A stretch of DNA of 64,000 nt from Secundilactobacillus silagei JCM 19001 (GTDB lineage: Bacteria; Bacillota; Bacilli; Lactobacillales; Lactobacillaceae), in assembly GCF_002217945.1 (NCBI RefSeq), contig NZ_BCMG01000007.1, forward strand, positions 62,001-126,000, given 5' to 3'. A program made the position numbers and the translations under genes. The notes beneath the pieces are model-generated. The model saw nothing but the letters and a program-made list of their open reading frames with translations, did not search any database and was not told where the DNA came from. Positions 15,934 to 25,067 of this stretch are shown piece after piece. Position 1 is the stretch's first letter, and each line of letters begins with the position of its first letter.

Positions 15934-17577
15934 TTAATTTCGATTACGTTCCGAAACGCTATTTTTCAATCGTGTAGCTTCCACTGTCGGCCGTTTAGTA
16001 ACGTTGTGTGTCAGCCGACTGCTCAGTTTCTCGTAAGAACCTAACTTAGGACCCATAAAATGGTGACGTGCTGATAAGCCATAATCAATCATCAGCACCA
16101 CAATGACCACGAACATAATTTTTCCGGTAGCATCGTGCAGCATGACGTGCGCCGTTAACTGAACGTCCGTTGGTGATAAGATCATTAACCCGATCAAGAA
16201 AATCACCCATAAACACGCAACAACACCAACGGGAATGCTCCACTTGCCCAGGTGCCACGGCCCGTTATCATCAGCCGTCCAAACGCCTTGAAGCTGAGCC
16301 CGTAACTTAAGTGCAATGGGGATGAAGTAGGAACTGTATAACCCGATAATGCTCATGGTACCGATCACCGCGTAAATGCCATCTGAGATTCCGGCTAAGA
16401 ACGCGATAATCGCAATCATCCAAATGGCAACTGCCGGTGTGTGGAATTTAGTTGAAATTCGCTTGAGGTAAGCTGAAAACGGCAACCCGTTATCACGGCT
16501 AAACGCATAAACCATCCGTGATGACGACGTAATGGCCGAACAGCCGCAAAACCACATCGCAATCGTGACTAACCACAGCAGCATGCCGCTAAAACGACTG
16601 CCGACCGCCTGCTGAATGGCAACGATAAAGGCATTATTACCTGCCGCGGCAACCGCTGCGGGATTTTTAATTGATAAGGTGACGAGTGCTAACAAAATGA
16701 AACCGAAGATGCCTGAAATGGCAACGGATAAGAAGACACCCCATGGTGCTTGAACCCGTGGATTCAGGGTTTCTTCGCTGGTATGCGCTGATGCATCGTA
16801 GCCGGTCAATGTCCACTGGGCCTGTAGCAAACCAATTAAAAACGCACCCCAGTAAGGCATGGTCGATGACGTTTGCGTTGAAAACGTGCTGAATAGATAA
16901 CTAATATGGTGTTCAGGACCGGCAATCATCAAAACACCGATGATCAGCAGAACACCAATGACGTGGTAGATAGCAGAAAGTGAGTTTAACTTTGAGACTA
17001 GATCGATACCGAAATGGTTCAGTAAGGCATGACTCGTTAAAATCACTCCGTAAGTGATCAGAAACTGCAATTTACTAGGATGAGCGATCAGCAGGTTAGA
17101 TGCAAACGTCGCACAGCCGTAATCAATGCCGGCAACGATCGTGACTTGGCCAATGATATTGAGCCAACCCGTAAACCAGCCCCACGTTGGGCCGCCTAAA
17201 ATGGCTGCCCAGTGATAAATCGCACCAGACGTTGGGATTGCTGACGTTAATTCCGCCATTGCCGCAGCAACGAACAACACGAAAAACGTCACTAGCGGCC
17301 AGCCGATTCCCATGATTGCGGGACCGCCTTGACTAAACCCATAGCCGTAGTAAGAAACGGCACCGGTTAAAATCGAAATAATTGAAAACGAAACCGCAAA
17401 ATTAGAAAAGCCGCCCATATCTCGAATCAATTCTTGCTGATAACCAAATGATTTCGCTGATGAGTTAGTTTGCTTATGATTCAGTTGCCATTGACGAACC
17501 GAACGCGCTGCATTGATACCAATGAAACCCATCATCACTAACGTTAATCCCAGTATTGCGATGCCTAAAAAACTCAT
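15934..17577 (-). CDS. APC-superfamily permease, ACT-like (probable ethanolamine or choline uptake)
   Basis: The 547-residue transporter has about 12 helices. The TM1 region (VSFSIISILTGAVSYYGYGFSQGGP) and the segment AELTSAIPTSGAIYHWAA are typical of the amino acid/choline subfamily that includes fungal choline and GABA transporters. It is divergent from eutABC, and both promoters carry the same palindrome, so uptake of ethanolamine is the best inference. It is not EutH. An amino acid substrate remains possible. The ATG follows AGAGGA. Confidence 0.75.
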   Translation of the reverse strand: MSFLGIAILGLTLVMMGFIGINAARSVRQWQLNHKQTNSSAKSFGYQQELIRDMGGFSNFAVSFSIISILTGAVSYYGYGFSQGGPAIMGIGWPLVTFFVLFVAAAMAELTSAIPTSGAIYHWAAILGGPTWGWFTGWLNIIGQVTIVAGIDYGCATFASNLLIAHPSKLQFLITYGVILTSHALLNHFGIDLVSKLNSLSAIYHVIGVLLIIGVLMIAGPEHHISYLFSTFSTQTSSTMPYWGAFLIGLLQAQWTLTGYDASAHTSEETLNPRVQAPWGVFLSVAISGIFGFILLALVTLSIKNPAAVAAAGNNAFIVAIQQAVGSRFSGMLLWLVTIAMWFCGCSAITSSSRMVYAFSRDNGLPFSAYLKRISTKFHTPAVAIWMIAIIAFLAGISDGIYAVIGTMSIIGLYSSYFIPIALKLRAQLQGVWTADDNGPWHLGKWSIPVGVVACLWVIFLIGLMILSPTDVQLTAHVMLHDATGKIMFVVIVVLMIDYGLSARHHFMGPKLGSYEKLSSRLTHNVTKRPTVEATRLKNSVSERNRN

Positions 17578-17622
17578 CTAACCACGTTCCTCTCTAACTG
17601 CCATGGGAAATTTCAAATCTAT

Positions 17623-17641
17623 ATGTTAGATTATATAACAT
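17623..17641. promoter_or_regulatory. operator palindrome over the permease -10 element
   Basis: ATGTTA-N7-TAACAT. On the minus strand it covers TATAAT, with TTGAAA 16 bases upstream, so a bound repressor would block the permease promoter. Half-sites and spacing are identical to the site at 17797-17815. Confidence 0.7.
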
Positions 17642-17796
17642 TTATGGTTATTTTCAATACGTTTTCATAAAATTTTCTAATTTATTTTTCATTTCATCGT
17701 TTTGACCATTATTCCAGGTAACATAGGCATGTAAGCGAACGTTTTAGCATCTAATTCAATAGTAAGATTAAAATATGATTGCATTTAAAAATATTA

Positions 17797-17815
17797 ATGT
17801 TATGATTTATAACAT
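17797..17815. promoter_or_regulatory. operator palindrome over the eutA -10 element
   Basis: ATGTTA-N7-TAACAT. It overlaps TATGAT (17801-17806), which has TTGCAT 16 bases upstream. The site sits just before the eutA ribosome binding site. It is the twin of the site at 17623-17641. The regulator gene is not next to the operon. Confidence 0.7.
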
Positions 17816-17836
17816 GAAATCAAGAAACCAGGTGAC

Positions 17837-19255
17837 ATGATGACTGAAACACTTCAAACTGTTGGTATCGATATCGGAACGTCAACGACTTCTTTGATCA
17901 TCGCACAATTGACGATCATTAATACCGCGGCCGGGTTTTCACTCCCGCAGCTAGCAATTAGTCATAAACACATCCTATATAGAAGCCCAGTCATTTTCAC
18001 ACCGTTACTGAGTGAAACGCGCATCGATGCCGCCAAGCTCAAACAGTTCGTGGCTGCTCAATATCACAAAGCTCACGTGAACAAAAGCAGTTTTAAAATG
18101 GGGGCCATTATCATGACGGGCGAAACCGCTCGGAAGGCCAACGCTGATCGTGTGATCCAAGCCCTCAGTAAATACGCGGGCGACTTTGTTTGCGCAACGG
18201 CCGGTCCCGGATTAGAAAGTGTGATTGCCGGCAAAAGTGCTGCTCATTCATTACTGACACAGCCGGATCCACAGCCAGTCATCAATTTAGACATCGGTGG
18301 CGGTACCACCAACCTGGCCTACTTCGTTAATGGTGATTGTCAGGACACCGCCTGCTTTGACATTGGCGGCCGGCTGATTCGGGTCACTCATGGTAGCAAC
18401 ATCATTACTTACATTGCGCCTAAACTACAGCAACTCATTACCCGATTAGCACTGCCCATCCATTTAGGGACCGTTACCAGCGTGAAGCAGCTGCAACCGC
18501 TAATCGACGCGATGGTTGCCCTGTTAGAAAATACCGTTGGGCTGGGCAAACCCGTTGCCTATTTCAACCAATTCATAACGGACAAACCGCTTCAGCCAGT
18601 GCCAGCAAACGTTCACCTGACTTTTTCGGGCGGCGTTGCGGATTGCCTGGTCGATCAATTGCCAGCTGACCCCTTTCGATATGGTGACATTGGTCTGCTG
18701 CTGGGACACACCTTAAAACATTCTCTGCTCTTTAAGGAACGCACCGTTCGCCCTGCAGATGAAACCATTCAAGCAACGGTCGTGGGCGCCGGTTCACAAT
18801 CCATGATGCTCAGTGGCAGTACGATCAACTATGATCTAACGGCGTTGCCGCTGCGCAACTTGCCGGTGGTTAAGGTTCAACAATCGCTGAAAGATCACTC
18901 GCAAGCAGCGGTGATCACAGCGATTCAGCAGCAGTTAGCACTGTTCGATCATTCGGTCGTTGCCTTAGCTTTGGGTCCAGTCACCGCAACTTTTGCAGGC
19001 ATCCAGCAATGGCTTGCCATCATTCTTAAAAGCATGACCGTTGTAATTCAAAACTGGCAACCGCTCATCATCGTGACTCAGGAAAATGTCGCTCAAGCGT
19101 TGGGCAATAGTCTTAGAAGTCAGCTCCCCAAAAATTACCCGGTGGTCTGTCTGGACCAAATTACCGCATCAGCCGGTGATTATTTGGATATCGGCCTGCC
19201 GGTTGCTAGTGGTCAGGCCGTTCCGGTCATCGTTAAAACACTGATCTTCAGTTGA
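17837..19255 (+). CDS. eutA: ethanolamine ammonia-lyase reactivating factor EutA
   Basis: The 472-residue ATPase reactivates ethanolamine ammonia-lyase by exchanging damaged adenosylcobalamin. It has the actin-like ATPase signatures VGIDIGTSTTSLI at the N-terminus and NLDIGGGTTNLAYF at about residue 150. It is the first gene of eutABC, with eutB starting 13 bases after its stop. Two ATGs (17837 and 17840) are possible starts behind AGGTG. The presence of EutA argues that the lyase is functional and needs B12, which must be made elsewhere in the genome or taken up. Confidence 0.9.
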   Translation: MMTETLQTVGIDIGTSTTSLIIAQLTIINTAAGFSLPQLAISHKHILYRSPVIFTPLLSETRIDAAKLKQFVAAQYHKAHVNKSSFKMGAIIMTGETARKANADRVIQALSKYAGDFVCATAGPGLESVIAGKSAAHSLLTQPDPQPVINLDIGGGTTNLAYFVNGDCQDTACFDIGGRLIRVTHGSNIITYIAPKLQQLITRLALPIHLGTVTSVKQLQPLIDAMVALLENTVGLGKPVAYFNQFITDKPLQPVPANVHLTFSGGVADCLVDQLPADPFRYGDIGLLLGHTLKHSLLFKERTVRPADETIQATVVGAGSQSMMLSGSTINYDLTALPLRNLPVVKVQQSLKDHSQAAVITAIQQQLALFDHSVVALALGPVTATFAGIQQWLAIILKSMTVVIQNWQPLIIVTQENVAQALGNSLRSQLPKNYPVVCLDQITASAGDYLDIGLPVASGQAVPVIVKTLIFS

Positions 19256-19268
19256 AAGGAGTTTTTTT

Positions 19269-20645
19269 ATGCATTTAAAAGTCACGTTATCCGGTATCCA
19301 TTACCAGTTTCAATCCGTCAAAGACGTCATGGCCAAGGCTAACGAAGTTAAATCTGGTGATGCTTTAGCCGGTGTTGCCGCTGAAAGTACCGCCGAGCGA
19401 ATTGCCGCAAAGGTTGTTCTATCTCAGCTCACGTTAAATGATCTCTACGAACATCCCGCTGTCGATTACGATCACGACGAAGTCACTCGAATCATCATTG
19501 ACGACCTTGACGATGACGCCTTTAACCAAATCAAAAATTGGACCTTAGAACAACTACGGGAATGGTTGTTAGATCCCCAGACGACCAATCAGATGATCCA
19601 CTACATCTCAAAGGGATTAACCTCTGAAATGATTGCGGGTGTCTGCAAGTTAATGACCAACATGGACCTCATTACTACCGCTAAAAAAATCACAAACGAA
19701 AAAACGGCCAACACTACGATTGGCCGGCCCGGAACCTTTTCTTCTCGACTACAGCCCAACCACCCTGCCGACGATATTAACGGCATCATGGCGTCCCTTA
19801 TGGAAGGTCTGAGCATGGGAATCGGTGATGCGGTCATTGGTTTAAACCCAGTGAGTGATACCGTTGATAATGTCACGCAGATTTTGAAAGCCTTTGATCA
19901 GTTCTGCAATACTTGGCAGGTGCCTACCCAGACTTGTGTGCTCGCCCATGTCACCACCCAGATGAAGGCCATCGAACAGGGTGCTCCGGCTGGACTGATT
20001 TTTCAGTCAATTGCCGGTTCCCAAAAAGCCAACACCGCGTTTGGTATCAACGGCCACCTCATTAAAGAAGCCAATCAACTTGGTCACGATCGATTACATA
20101 ATAGCGGTCCTAACGTCATGTACTTTGAAACGGGACAGGGATCGGAGCTTTCTTCAGACGCTAACTTTGGTGCCGATCAATTAACGATGGAGGCACGCTG
20201 TTACGGTTTCGCTCGCCACTACGACCCCTTCATTGTTAATACCGTCGTTGGGTTTATCGGCCCAGAATATTTATACGATGCTAAGCAAGTCACTCGTGCC
20301 GGTTTGGAAGACCACTTTATGGGTAAACTCAGCGGACTGGCAATGGGCTGTGATGTTTGCTATACCAACCATATGCAGGCGGATCAAAACGACATCGAAA
20401 ACTTAGCGGTTTTGCTGGCAACTGCCGGCTGTACCTATATCATGGGCGTTCCTCAAGCTGACGATATCATGCTGAACTACCAGTCTACGGGCTATCAGGA
20501 AACCGCCACGATTCGGCAGTTACTTAACTTACGACCAACACCGGAATTTGATCAATGGCTGGAAAAAATGGGCATTAGCAAGAATGGCCAGTTAACGCGT
20601 AAAGCCGGCGATGCTTCATTATTTTTAGCCAAGGAGGGGTTTTAG
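19269..20645 (+). CDS. eutB: ethanolamine ammonia-lyase large subunit EutB
   Basis: The 458-residue catalytic subunit splits ethanolamine to acetaldehyde and ammonia with adenosylcobalamin. It is full length compared with the family (about 450 residues) and contains recognisable blocks: SRLQPNHPADD, MEGLSMGIGDAVIGLNP, FETGQGSELSSDANFG and MGCDVCYTNHMQADQND. The ATG follows AAAGGAG, and the stop abuts the eutC start. No shell proteins, EutD, EutE or EutG lie nearby, so acetaldehyde must be handled by other enzymes such as the AdhE at 45.1-47.8 kb. Confidence 0.94.
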   Translation: MHLKVTLSGIHYQFQSVKDVMAKANEVKSGDALAGVAAESTAERIAAKVVLSQLTLNDLYEHPAVDYDHDEVTRIIIDDLDDDAFNQIKNWTLEQLREWLLDPQTTNQMIHYISKGLTSEMIAGVCKLMTNMDLITTAKKITNEKTANTTIGRPGTFSSRLQPNHPADDINGIMASLMEGLSMGIGDAVIGLNPVSDTVDNVTQILKAFDQFCNTWQVPTQTCVLAHVTTQMKAIEQGAPAGLIFQSIAGSQKANTAFGINGHLIKEANQLGHDRLHNSGPNVMYFETGQGSELSSDANFGADQLTMEARCYGFARHYDPFIVNTVVGFIGPEYLYDAKQVTRAGLEDHFMGKLSGLAMGCDVCYTNHMQADQNDIENLAVLLATAGCTYIMGVPQADDIMLNYQSTGYQETATIRQLLNLRPTPEFDQWLEKMGISKNGQLTRKAGDASLFLAKEGF

Positions 20646-21461
20646 ATGAAATTAATTGCACCGCGCGTAAAACCTATGCCGATTGATGCAACTGGCAGTA
20701 TCGTTGATCTGCGGGCCGTTAATCAGCAAAAAGTCCTGACGGTGACGAATCCGGTTAACGCTGCCGGTTATTTAGCGATGAAGCAAAAAACAACCGCCCG
20801 CTTGGGACTCGGACGCATCGGTACGCGTTATACAACCCGCTCCGTCCTGCGACTGCGCGCCGACCATGCGGCTGCAAAAGATGCCGTCTGGACCGATGTC
20901 AGTGCCGACTTTATTCACAAAATGGGTTGGTTAGCACTCCAGTCAACTTGCAAAACCGAAACGGAATATTTGACCCGCCCCGACCACGGCAGAATAGTTG
21001 CACCGACTGAGCTTGATCAACTCAAACCAGCCTTTCCCACCCCACCCCGGGTTTTATTAGCCGTGGGTGACGGCCTCAGTTCTTCAGCCATCGAAGCAAA
21101 CGCGGCCGAGGTGATTCCAGCTATCAAACAGGGACTTGCCCTATCACAAATTCAAATTGGCACGATTCCCTTTATTCGGTTTGCCCGTGTCGCGGTTGAA
21201 GATTACTTAGGTGAAGCCACTCAAGCCGACGTTGTGTGTTTATTGATCGGTGAACGCCCGGGATTGGCAACTGCCAAATCAATGAGTGCTTACATTGTTT
21301 ACCGGCCCATTATCGGCATGCCTGAAGCGCGCCGAACCGTTGTTTCCAACATTCACCCCAACGGCGTTCCTGCCGTAGAAGCCGGTGCTTATATCGCTGG
21401 TGTGATTAAAGAAATGCTGGCTAAACAAGTCTCTGGCATTGCGTTGAAGGCTGTCGAATAA
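20646..21461 (+). CDS. eutC: ethanolamine ammonia-lyase small subunit EutC
   Basis: The 271-residue small subunit completes the cobalamin-binding lyase. Family blocks are LGLGRIGTRYTTRSVLRLRADHAAAKDAVW (in pieces: residues about 51-80), VGDGLSSSAIEANA and LLIGERPGLATAKSMSAYI. The ATG follows AAGGAGGGG and begins right after the eutB stop, so translation is coupled. It lacks a long N-terminal microcompartment-targeting extension, in line with the lack of shell genes. Confidence 0.93.
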   Translation: MKLIAPRVKPMPIDATGSIVDLRAVNQQKVLTVTNPVNAAGYLAMKQKTTARLGLGRIGTRYTTRSVLRLRADHAAAKDAVWTDVSADFIHKMGWLALQSTCKTETEYLTRPDHGRIVAPTELDQLKPAFPTPPRVLLAVGDGLSSSAIEANAAEVIPAIKQGLALSQIQIGTIPFIRFARVAVEDYLGEATQADVVCLLIGERPGLATAKSMSAYIVYRPIIGMPEARRTVVSNIHPNGVPAVEAGAYIAGVIKEMLAKQVSGIALKAVE

Positions 21462-21474
21462 TTGAATGAGATAC

Positions 21475-21517
21475 AAAAAAGGCTTCATTTCAGGTCAATG
21501 CCGAAATGAAGCCTTTT
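21475..21517 (+). terminator. terminator after eutABC
   Basis: AAAAGGCTTCATTTC pairs with GAAATGAAGCCTTTT, followed by T residues. The hairpin elements begin just beyond. Confidence 0.85.
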
Positions 21518-21528
21518 GATTTTATCTA

Positions 21529-21627
21529 GCCGAAACGTGTTCAACAAAGCAGAGACCTACATGTAAGGCCCCAGAGGTAAAAATTCAAGTTCGGGATTTC
21601 TACCTGCTGTTTACTCTTTGCTTTTAC
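21529..21627 (-). repeat. long hairpin element, copy 3 (internally deleted, distal member of a pair)
   Basis: It begins GCCGAAACGTG like copy 4 but its right arm is short: only AGGTA/TACCT, the tip ATTC-aagttc-GGGAT and CAAAG/CTTTG still pair. It looks like a partly deleted copy next to the complete one. Confidence 0.75.
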
Positions 21628-21629
21628 CT

Positions 21630-21750
21630 AGCGGAAACGTGCTCAACAAAGCAGAGACCTGCATGTAAGGCCCGATTAGCAAAAATCCAAGTTCGGGATT
21701 TTCGCCAATCGGGCCTTACACACCGGTCTCTAACCGCTTTGTTTCACACT
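21630..21750 (-). repeat. long hairpin element, copy 4, next to the ABC transporter stop codon
   Basis: The arms CAAAGC/GCTTTG, AGAGACC/GGTCTCT and TGTAAGGCCCGATTAGC/GCCAATCGGGCCTTACA pair, with tip AAAATCC-aagttc-GGGATTTT. The right end touches the stop codon at 21751-21753. Confidence 0.85.
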
Positions 21751-23541
21751 CTAATTTGCAAACTGATTCTCCACATATTCACGATAAAGCGCGTGATTCT
21801 TGACCAGTTCTTTATGCGTCCCATGACCACTTACCTTGCCATGTTCAATAAAGTAGATCTGCGTTGCATCAACAATCGTGCTTAACCGGTGTGCAATTAC
21901 CAATGTGGTTCGGTTATGCATTAATTTATCGAGGGCTTTTTGAACCATCATTTCAGATTCTGAGTCCAGACTTGCCGTTGCTTCGTCTAACATCAAGATT
22001 TTTGGATCCCGCAGGAACGCGCGGGCAATCGCCAGCCGTTGACGTTGACCACCAGAAACTTTGACACCCCGTTCGCCAACTTGAGTATCCAAGCCATCTG
22101 GCATTTCTTTAACAAAGTCCTTAGCATAAGCCATTTCGAGAACATTCCAGAGCTGATCATCCGTGTAGTCACCTTCCAACCCATAAGTCAGGTTGTAGCG
22201 GATCGTCCCCGCCATAATCGCAGCATCTTGGCTAACAAGTCCAATCTGACTGCGCCAGTTGGTCATGTTAATGTCTTGAACCTTGGTATTGCCAATCTTG
22301 ATCTCACCCTTATCTGGATCATAGAACCGTTCCAGTAAGCCGAAGATCGTTGATTTACCACCACCGGAAGGTCCCGCAAAGGCAACCACGGTGTTCGGCT
22401 TTGCCGTAAAGGAAACGTCCTGCAAAATCGGTTGATCCTTCTCGTATTCAAAGTCCACGTGTTCAACAGTCAAAGTTTGACCATCCATGTCCTCGTCCTT
22501 GCCAGAAATCTGATCTTCTTCACCAGCTTGCAGCAATTCTTGAATCCGGGCAGTTGAACCACTAGTCTTCGCCATATCATTGAAGAACTGGCTTAATTGC
22601 GTAAACGGTCCGATCATTTGAGTCAGATACATCAGAAATGAAATCAGGGTCCCGAAAGTCATGGTCCCTTGAGAAACTCGGCTAGCACCGTAGATCAACA
22701 TTCCGATCATCATGCCCATCATCATCATTTGCATTAATGGACTTGCGATAGAATCGTAAATCGCTTCTTTTAAACCGATGCGGTAGAGTTTGTCGATCTT
22801 TTCATGGCCGTCTTCGCGTTCAACATCTTCAGCAGTTGATGATTTGACCAACCGAATATCGCTGAGGATTTCACTTGATTGACCGTTGAAATCAGCTAAG
22901 GCATCCTGTCTTGCAATCGCAATTTTGTGTGATTGCTTGATCACTGGCATCATAACCACGAGTACCAACGGCACCACGATGAACATGATCACCGTCATCT
23001 TCCAGTCCATCACGAGCATCAGTACCAAGGCACCGACTAGCTGCAGGATGGAAGTTACCATATTAGGGACGGAGTTAGCCAATAAGTCTTTCACCTGTGA
23101 CGTATCGTTGATCAGCCGTGATGAAATCTCACCTGACCGCGTCTCGTCAAAGTAACCAACTGGTAACCGCAAGATCTTGTTCCAGAGGAATTGACGCAGT
23201 TTGCTGACAACGTCTTCACCAAAGAACCCAAGAATACTACCAGAGAACGCACTGATCAAGGCACTGCCAATAAAGGCAGCCACGACCCAAAACATGAGTT
23301 GGGTATTCATGGCATGACCCAGTCCATTGATCAGCGTTTTAGCTAATTGCGGTACCATTAATTGAATGCCAGTCGCAATCAGTCCAAACAGGAGACCCAC
23401 TCCTAATTGCCAGAAATGCGGCTTAATCTTGATGGTTAACTTAGCAAAATCTTTGAAATTAAATTTTTGGCGTTTGAATGGAACACCGCCTGCTTGTGGA
23501 CCCCCAGCACGTGGGTCGCCTTGTGGAGCTTGCCGTTGCAT
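21751..23541 (-). CDS. ABC multidrug-type exporter (fused membrane and ATPase domains)
   Basis: The 596-residue half-transporter has six membrane helices (residues about 40-330) followed by an ATPase domain with Walker A GPSGGGKST, signature VSGGQRQRLAIARA, Walker B ILMLDEATASLD and the H-loop IAHRLST. It should work as a homodimer exporting drugs or lipids, as BmrA/LmrA do. The N-terminus is Gln/Gly/Pro-rich (MQRQAPQGDPRAGGPQAGG). It lies 36 bases behind the MarR gene and is probably repressed by it. Hairpin elements adjoin its stop. Confidence 0.9.
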   Translation of the reverse strand: MQRQAPQGDPRAGGPQAGGVPFKRQKFNFKDFAKLTIKIKPHFWQLGVGLLFGLIATGIQLMVPQLAKTLINGLGHAMNTQLMFWVVAAFIGSALISAFSGSILGFFGEDVVSKLRQFLWNKILRLPVGYFDETRSGEISSRLINDTSQVKDLLANSVPNMVTSILQLVGALVLMLVMDWKMTVIMFIVVPLVLVVMMPVIKQSHKIAIARQDALADFNGQSSEILSDIRLVKSSTAEDVEREDGHEKIDKLYRIGLKEAIYDSIASPLMQMMMMGMMIGMLIYGASRVSQGTMTFGTLISFLMYLTQMIGPFTQLSQFFNDMAKTSGSTARIQELLQAGEEDQISGKDEDMDGQTLTVEHVDFEYEKDQPILQDVSFTAKPNTVVAFAGPSGGGKSTIFGLLERFYDPDKGEIKIGNTKVQDINMTNWRSQIGLVSQDAAIMAGTIRYNLTYGLEGDYTDDQLWNVLEMAYAKDFVKEMPDGLDTQVGERGVKVSGGQRQRLAIARAFLRDPKILMLDEATASLDSESEMMVQKALDKLMHNRTTLVIAHRLSTIVDATQIYFIEHGKVSGHGTHKELVKNHALYREYVENQFAN

Positions 23542-23577
23542 AATTGCGTTTACCTCGATCTATTAGTTTTTGAATGC

Positions 23578-24369
23578 TTAGTTGTTACGTTCTGGGTTAA
23601 AACCGTCATGTTCTGGATCAAAGCCATTGGGACGTGAACCGAACTGACCGTTTTGTGGGCCTTGGTTGTCGAAACCGTTTGAATGAGGATCAAAACCATT
23701 TTGTGGACCTTGGTTGCCAAATTCCTTTTGTGGTCCCTGGTTACCAAAACCATTCTGGTGTGAACCAAAACCGTTCTGAGGATTCTGGTTACCAAAGCCA
23801 TGATTGTTAAAGCCGTTCCAGCCATGTCCGTGACCGCCACCACGGCCGTTGCCCTTAAAGAAGCCGTCTGGGATGTTATTTAAGAAATCTGGTCGTTCTT
23901 CACCATCATCCCACTTAGTGAACTTTTCATCCAAGCCACTCGTCAATTTTTCAAGTAATTGACCTAGGGTTTCCTTTTCGTCATCGCTCAAAGAATCGAA
24001 GAGTTCATCAGAAAACTCCGTCTTGAAGTTATGAGAAGACGTAATCGTTTCACGGCCCTTGTCAGTCAGTGAAATCAAGCTGACCCGCTTGTCTTCATCA
24101 GAATCATGCCGTTCTACTAATCCTTCTGCTTCCATCTTTTTAACCATCACGCTAACTGAACTTGGTCGAATATCTAATTCATCAACGATCTGAGAATTAG
24201 TTAATTGATCCTTCTTGTTCAGTAATAGCAGCAGACGCATCTGGCCACGTTGCGGTTGTTTTGCCCAGAACTGTTGACCCCGCTTTGAAAAAGCTGAGAA
24301 GCCTCGTTGCTGAAATGTTTGCATCAGTTTGCTGAATTCTTTTAATAAATCTTGTGAGTTGTATGTCAT
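23578..24369 (-). CDS. MarR-family regulator with a long Gly/Asn/Gln-rich tail
   Basis: The first 168 or so residues are a normal MarR winged-helix repressor (QMRLLLLLNKKDQLTNSQIVDELDIRPSSVSVMVKKMEAEGLVERHDSDEDKRVSL region, residues 40-95). The remaining 95 residues form a low-complexity tail of Gly, Asn, Gln, Phe, His and Pro with repeated GFGNQGPQ-like units. This is unusual for MarR proteins, which normally end near residue 150. The start at 24369 follows AAGGAG; the longer frame from 24417 lacks one. It should repress its own operon with the ABC exporter through the operators at 24399-24475. Confidence 0.85.
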   Translation of the reverse strand: MTYNSQDLLKEFSKLMQTFQQRGFSAFSKRGQQFWAKQPQRGQMRLLLLLNKKDQLTNSQIVDELDIRPSSVSVMVKKMEAEGLVERHDSDEDKRVSLISLTDKGRETITSSHNFKTEFSDELFDSLSDDEKETLGQLLEKLTSGLDEKFTKWDDGEERPDFLNNIPDGFFKGNGRGGGHGHGWNGFNNHGFGNQNPQNGFGSHQNGFGNQGPQKEFGNQGPQNGFDPHSNGFDNQGPQNGQFGSRPNGFDPEHDGFNPERNN

Positions 24370-24398
24370 TTTTATTATCTCCTTTAATTTTAAATCCT

Positions 24399-24475
24399 TA
24401 GTTAGCTTTTGGTTCAACTAACGAACGAGATACACTATAAATCATTAGTTAGCTATCGTCAACATAAACTAACTA
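24399..24475. promoter_or_regulatory. MarR-operon promoter with two TTAGTT/AACTAA operators
   Basis: On the minus strand -35 TTGACG (24462-24457) and -10 TATAGT (24439-24434) are 17 bases apart. Inverted repeats TAGTTAG-N16-CTAACTA (24446-24475) and TTAGTT...AACTAA (24399-24422) flank and overlap it. The same layout occurs at 25068-25145. Confidence 0.7.
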
Positions 24476-24492
24476 TTTATTTCAAAAAACTT

Positions 24493-25059
24493 TTACGCGA
24501 TTGCAAAACCCGATAAGACGACCTGAATATTGATTCTAACGGGCGGCTTAGCCAAGACATCAAATAACTGACGGCTAAGATGCTCAGTTAAATACTGTTG
24601 CCTAACCTTCTTATTCTGAAAAAATTCCAGTAACCAGACGATTTCTGGATCAGCTACCGAACGACATATCAGCCACTGACAAGGGTTAATGGGATCATTG
24701 GCAGCAAACCGGTTCAGTAAGACATTCACTAAATCGCCACCATGTTCATACTCCGCTTGCAGTCGGGAAACGGTCCCCGGTTGATCCAGATCCAAATTCC
24801 AGATAGTTTCTCGCCCAGAACGAAAACTGGCTTCAATTGGTGAGATTCCGGTATGCAGTGGAATCTCGATCACTTGTCCATCGGCTTCGCTTTCCACTAA
24901 CACCCAGTCAGTTAATCCCTGTTGTGGGGTCAACCGTTGCAACTGGTCAGCCACAGCTGGTAAGATCGTTTGCGCATTATCGTAGTGATCCACAAAACTA
25001 TCGGGTTGCTGTGCAGGCATAACCTTGCTTTGTTCCTTGGTTAATTTCATTTTCATCAT
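24493..25059 (-). CDS. hypothetical protein co-regulated with the MarR/ABC operon
   Basis: I do not recognise this 188-residue soluble protein. It begins with a charged segment and has no signal peptide or membrane helix. Several starts are possible (ATG at 25059, 25056, 25050 and so on) because AAAGG is followed by clustered ATGs. Its promoter carries the same paired operators as the MarR gene, so it probably belongs to the same response. It lies directly upstream of the MarR promoter in the same direction, with no clear terminator between. Confidence 0.7.
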   Translation of the reverse strand: MMKMKLTKEQSKVMPAQQPDSFVDHYDNAQTILPAVADQLQRLTPQQGLTDWVLVESEADGQVIEIPLHTGISPIEASFRSGRETIWNLDLDQPGTVSRLQAEYEHGGDLVNVLLNRFAANDPINPCQWLICRSVADPEIVWLLEFFQNKKVRQQYLTEHLSRQLFDVLAKPPVRINIQVVLSGFAIA

Positions 25060-25067
25060 CCTTTTAA

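Noticed and set aside
23550-23843. 97-codon frame across the MarR tail
   Set aside because: It is a second reading frame of the repetitive tail DNA, without a start signal.
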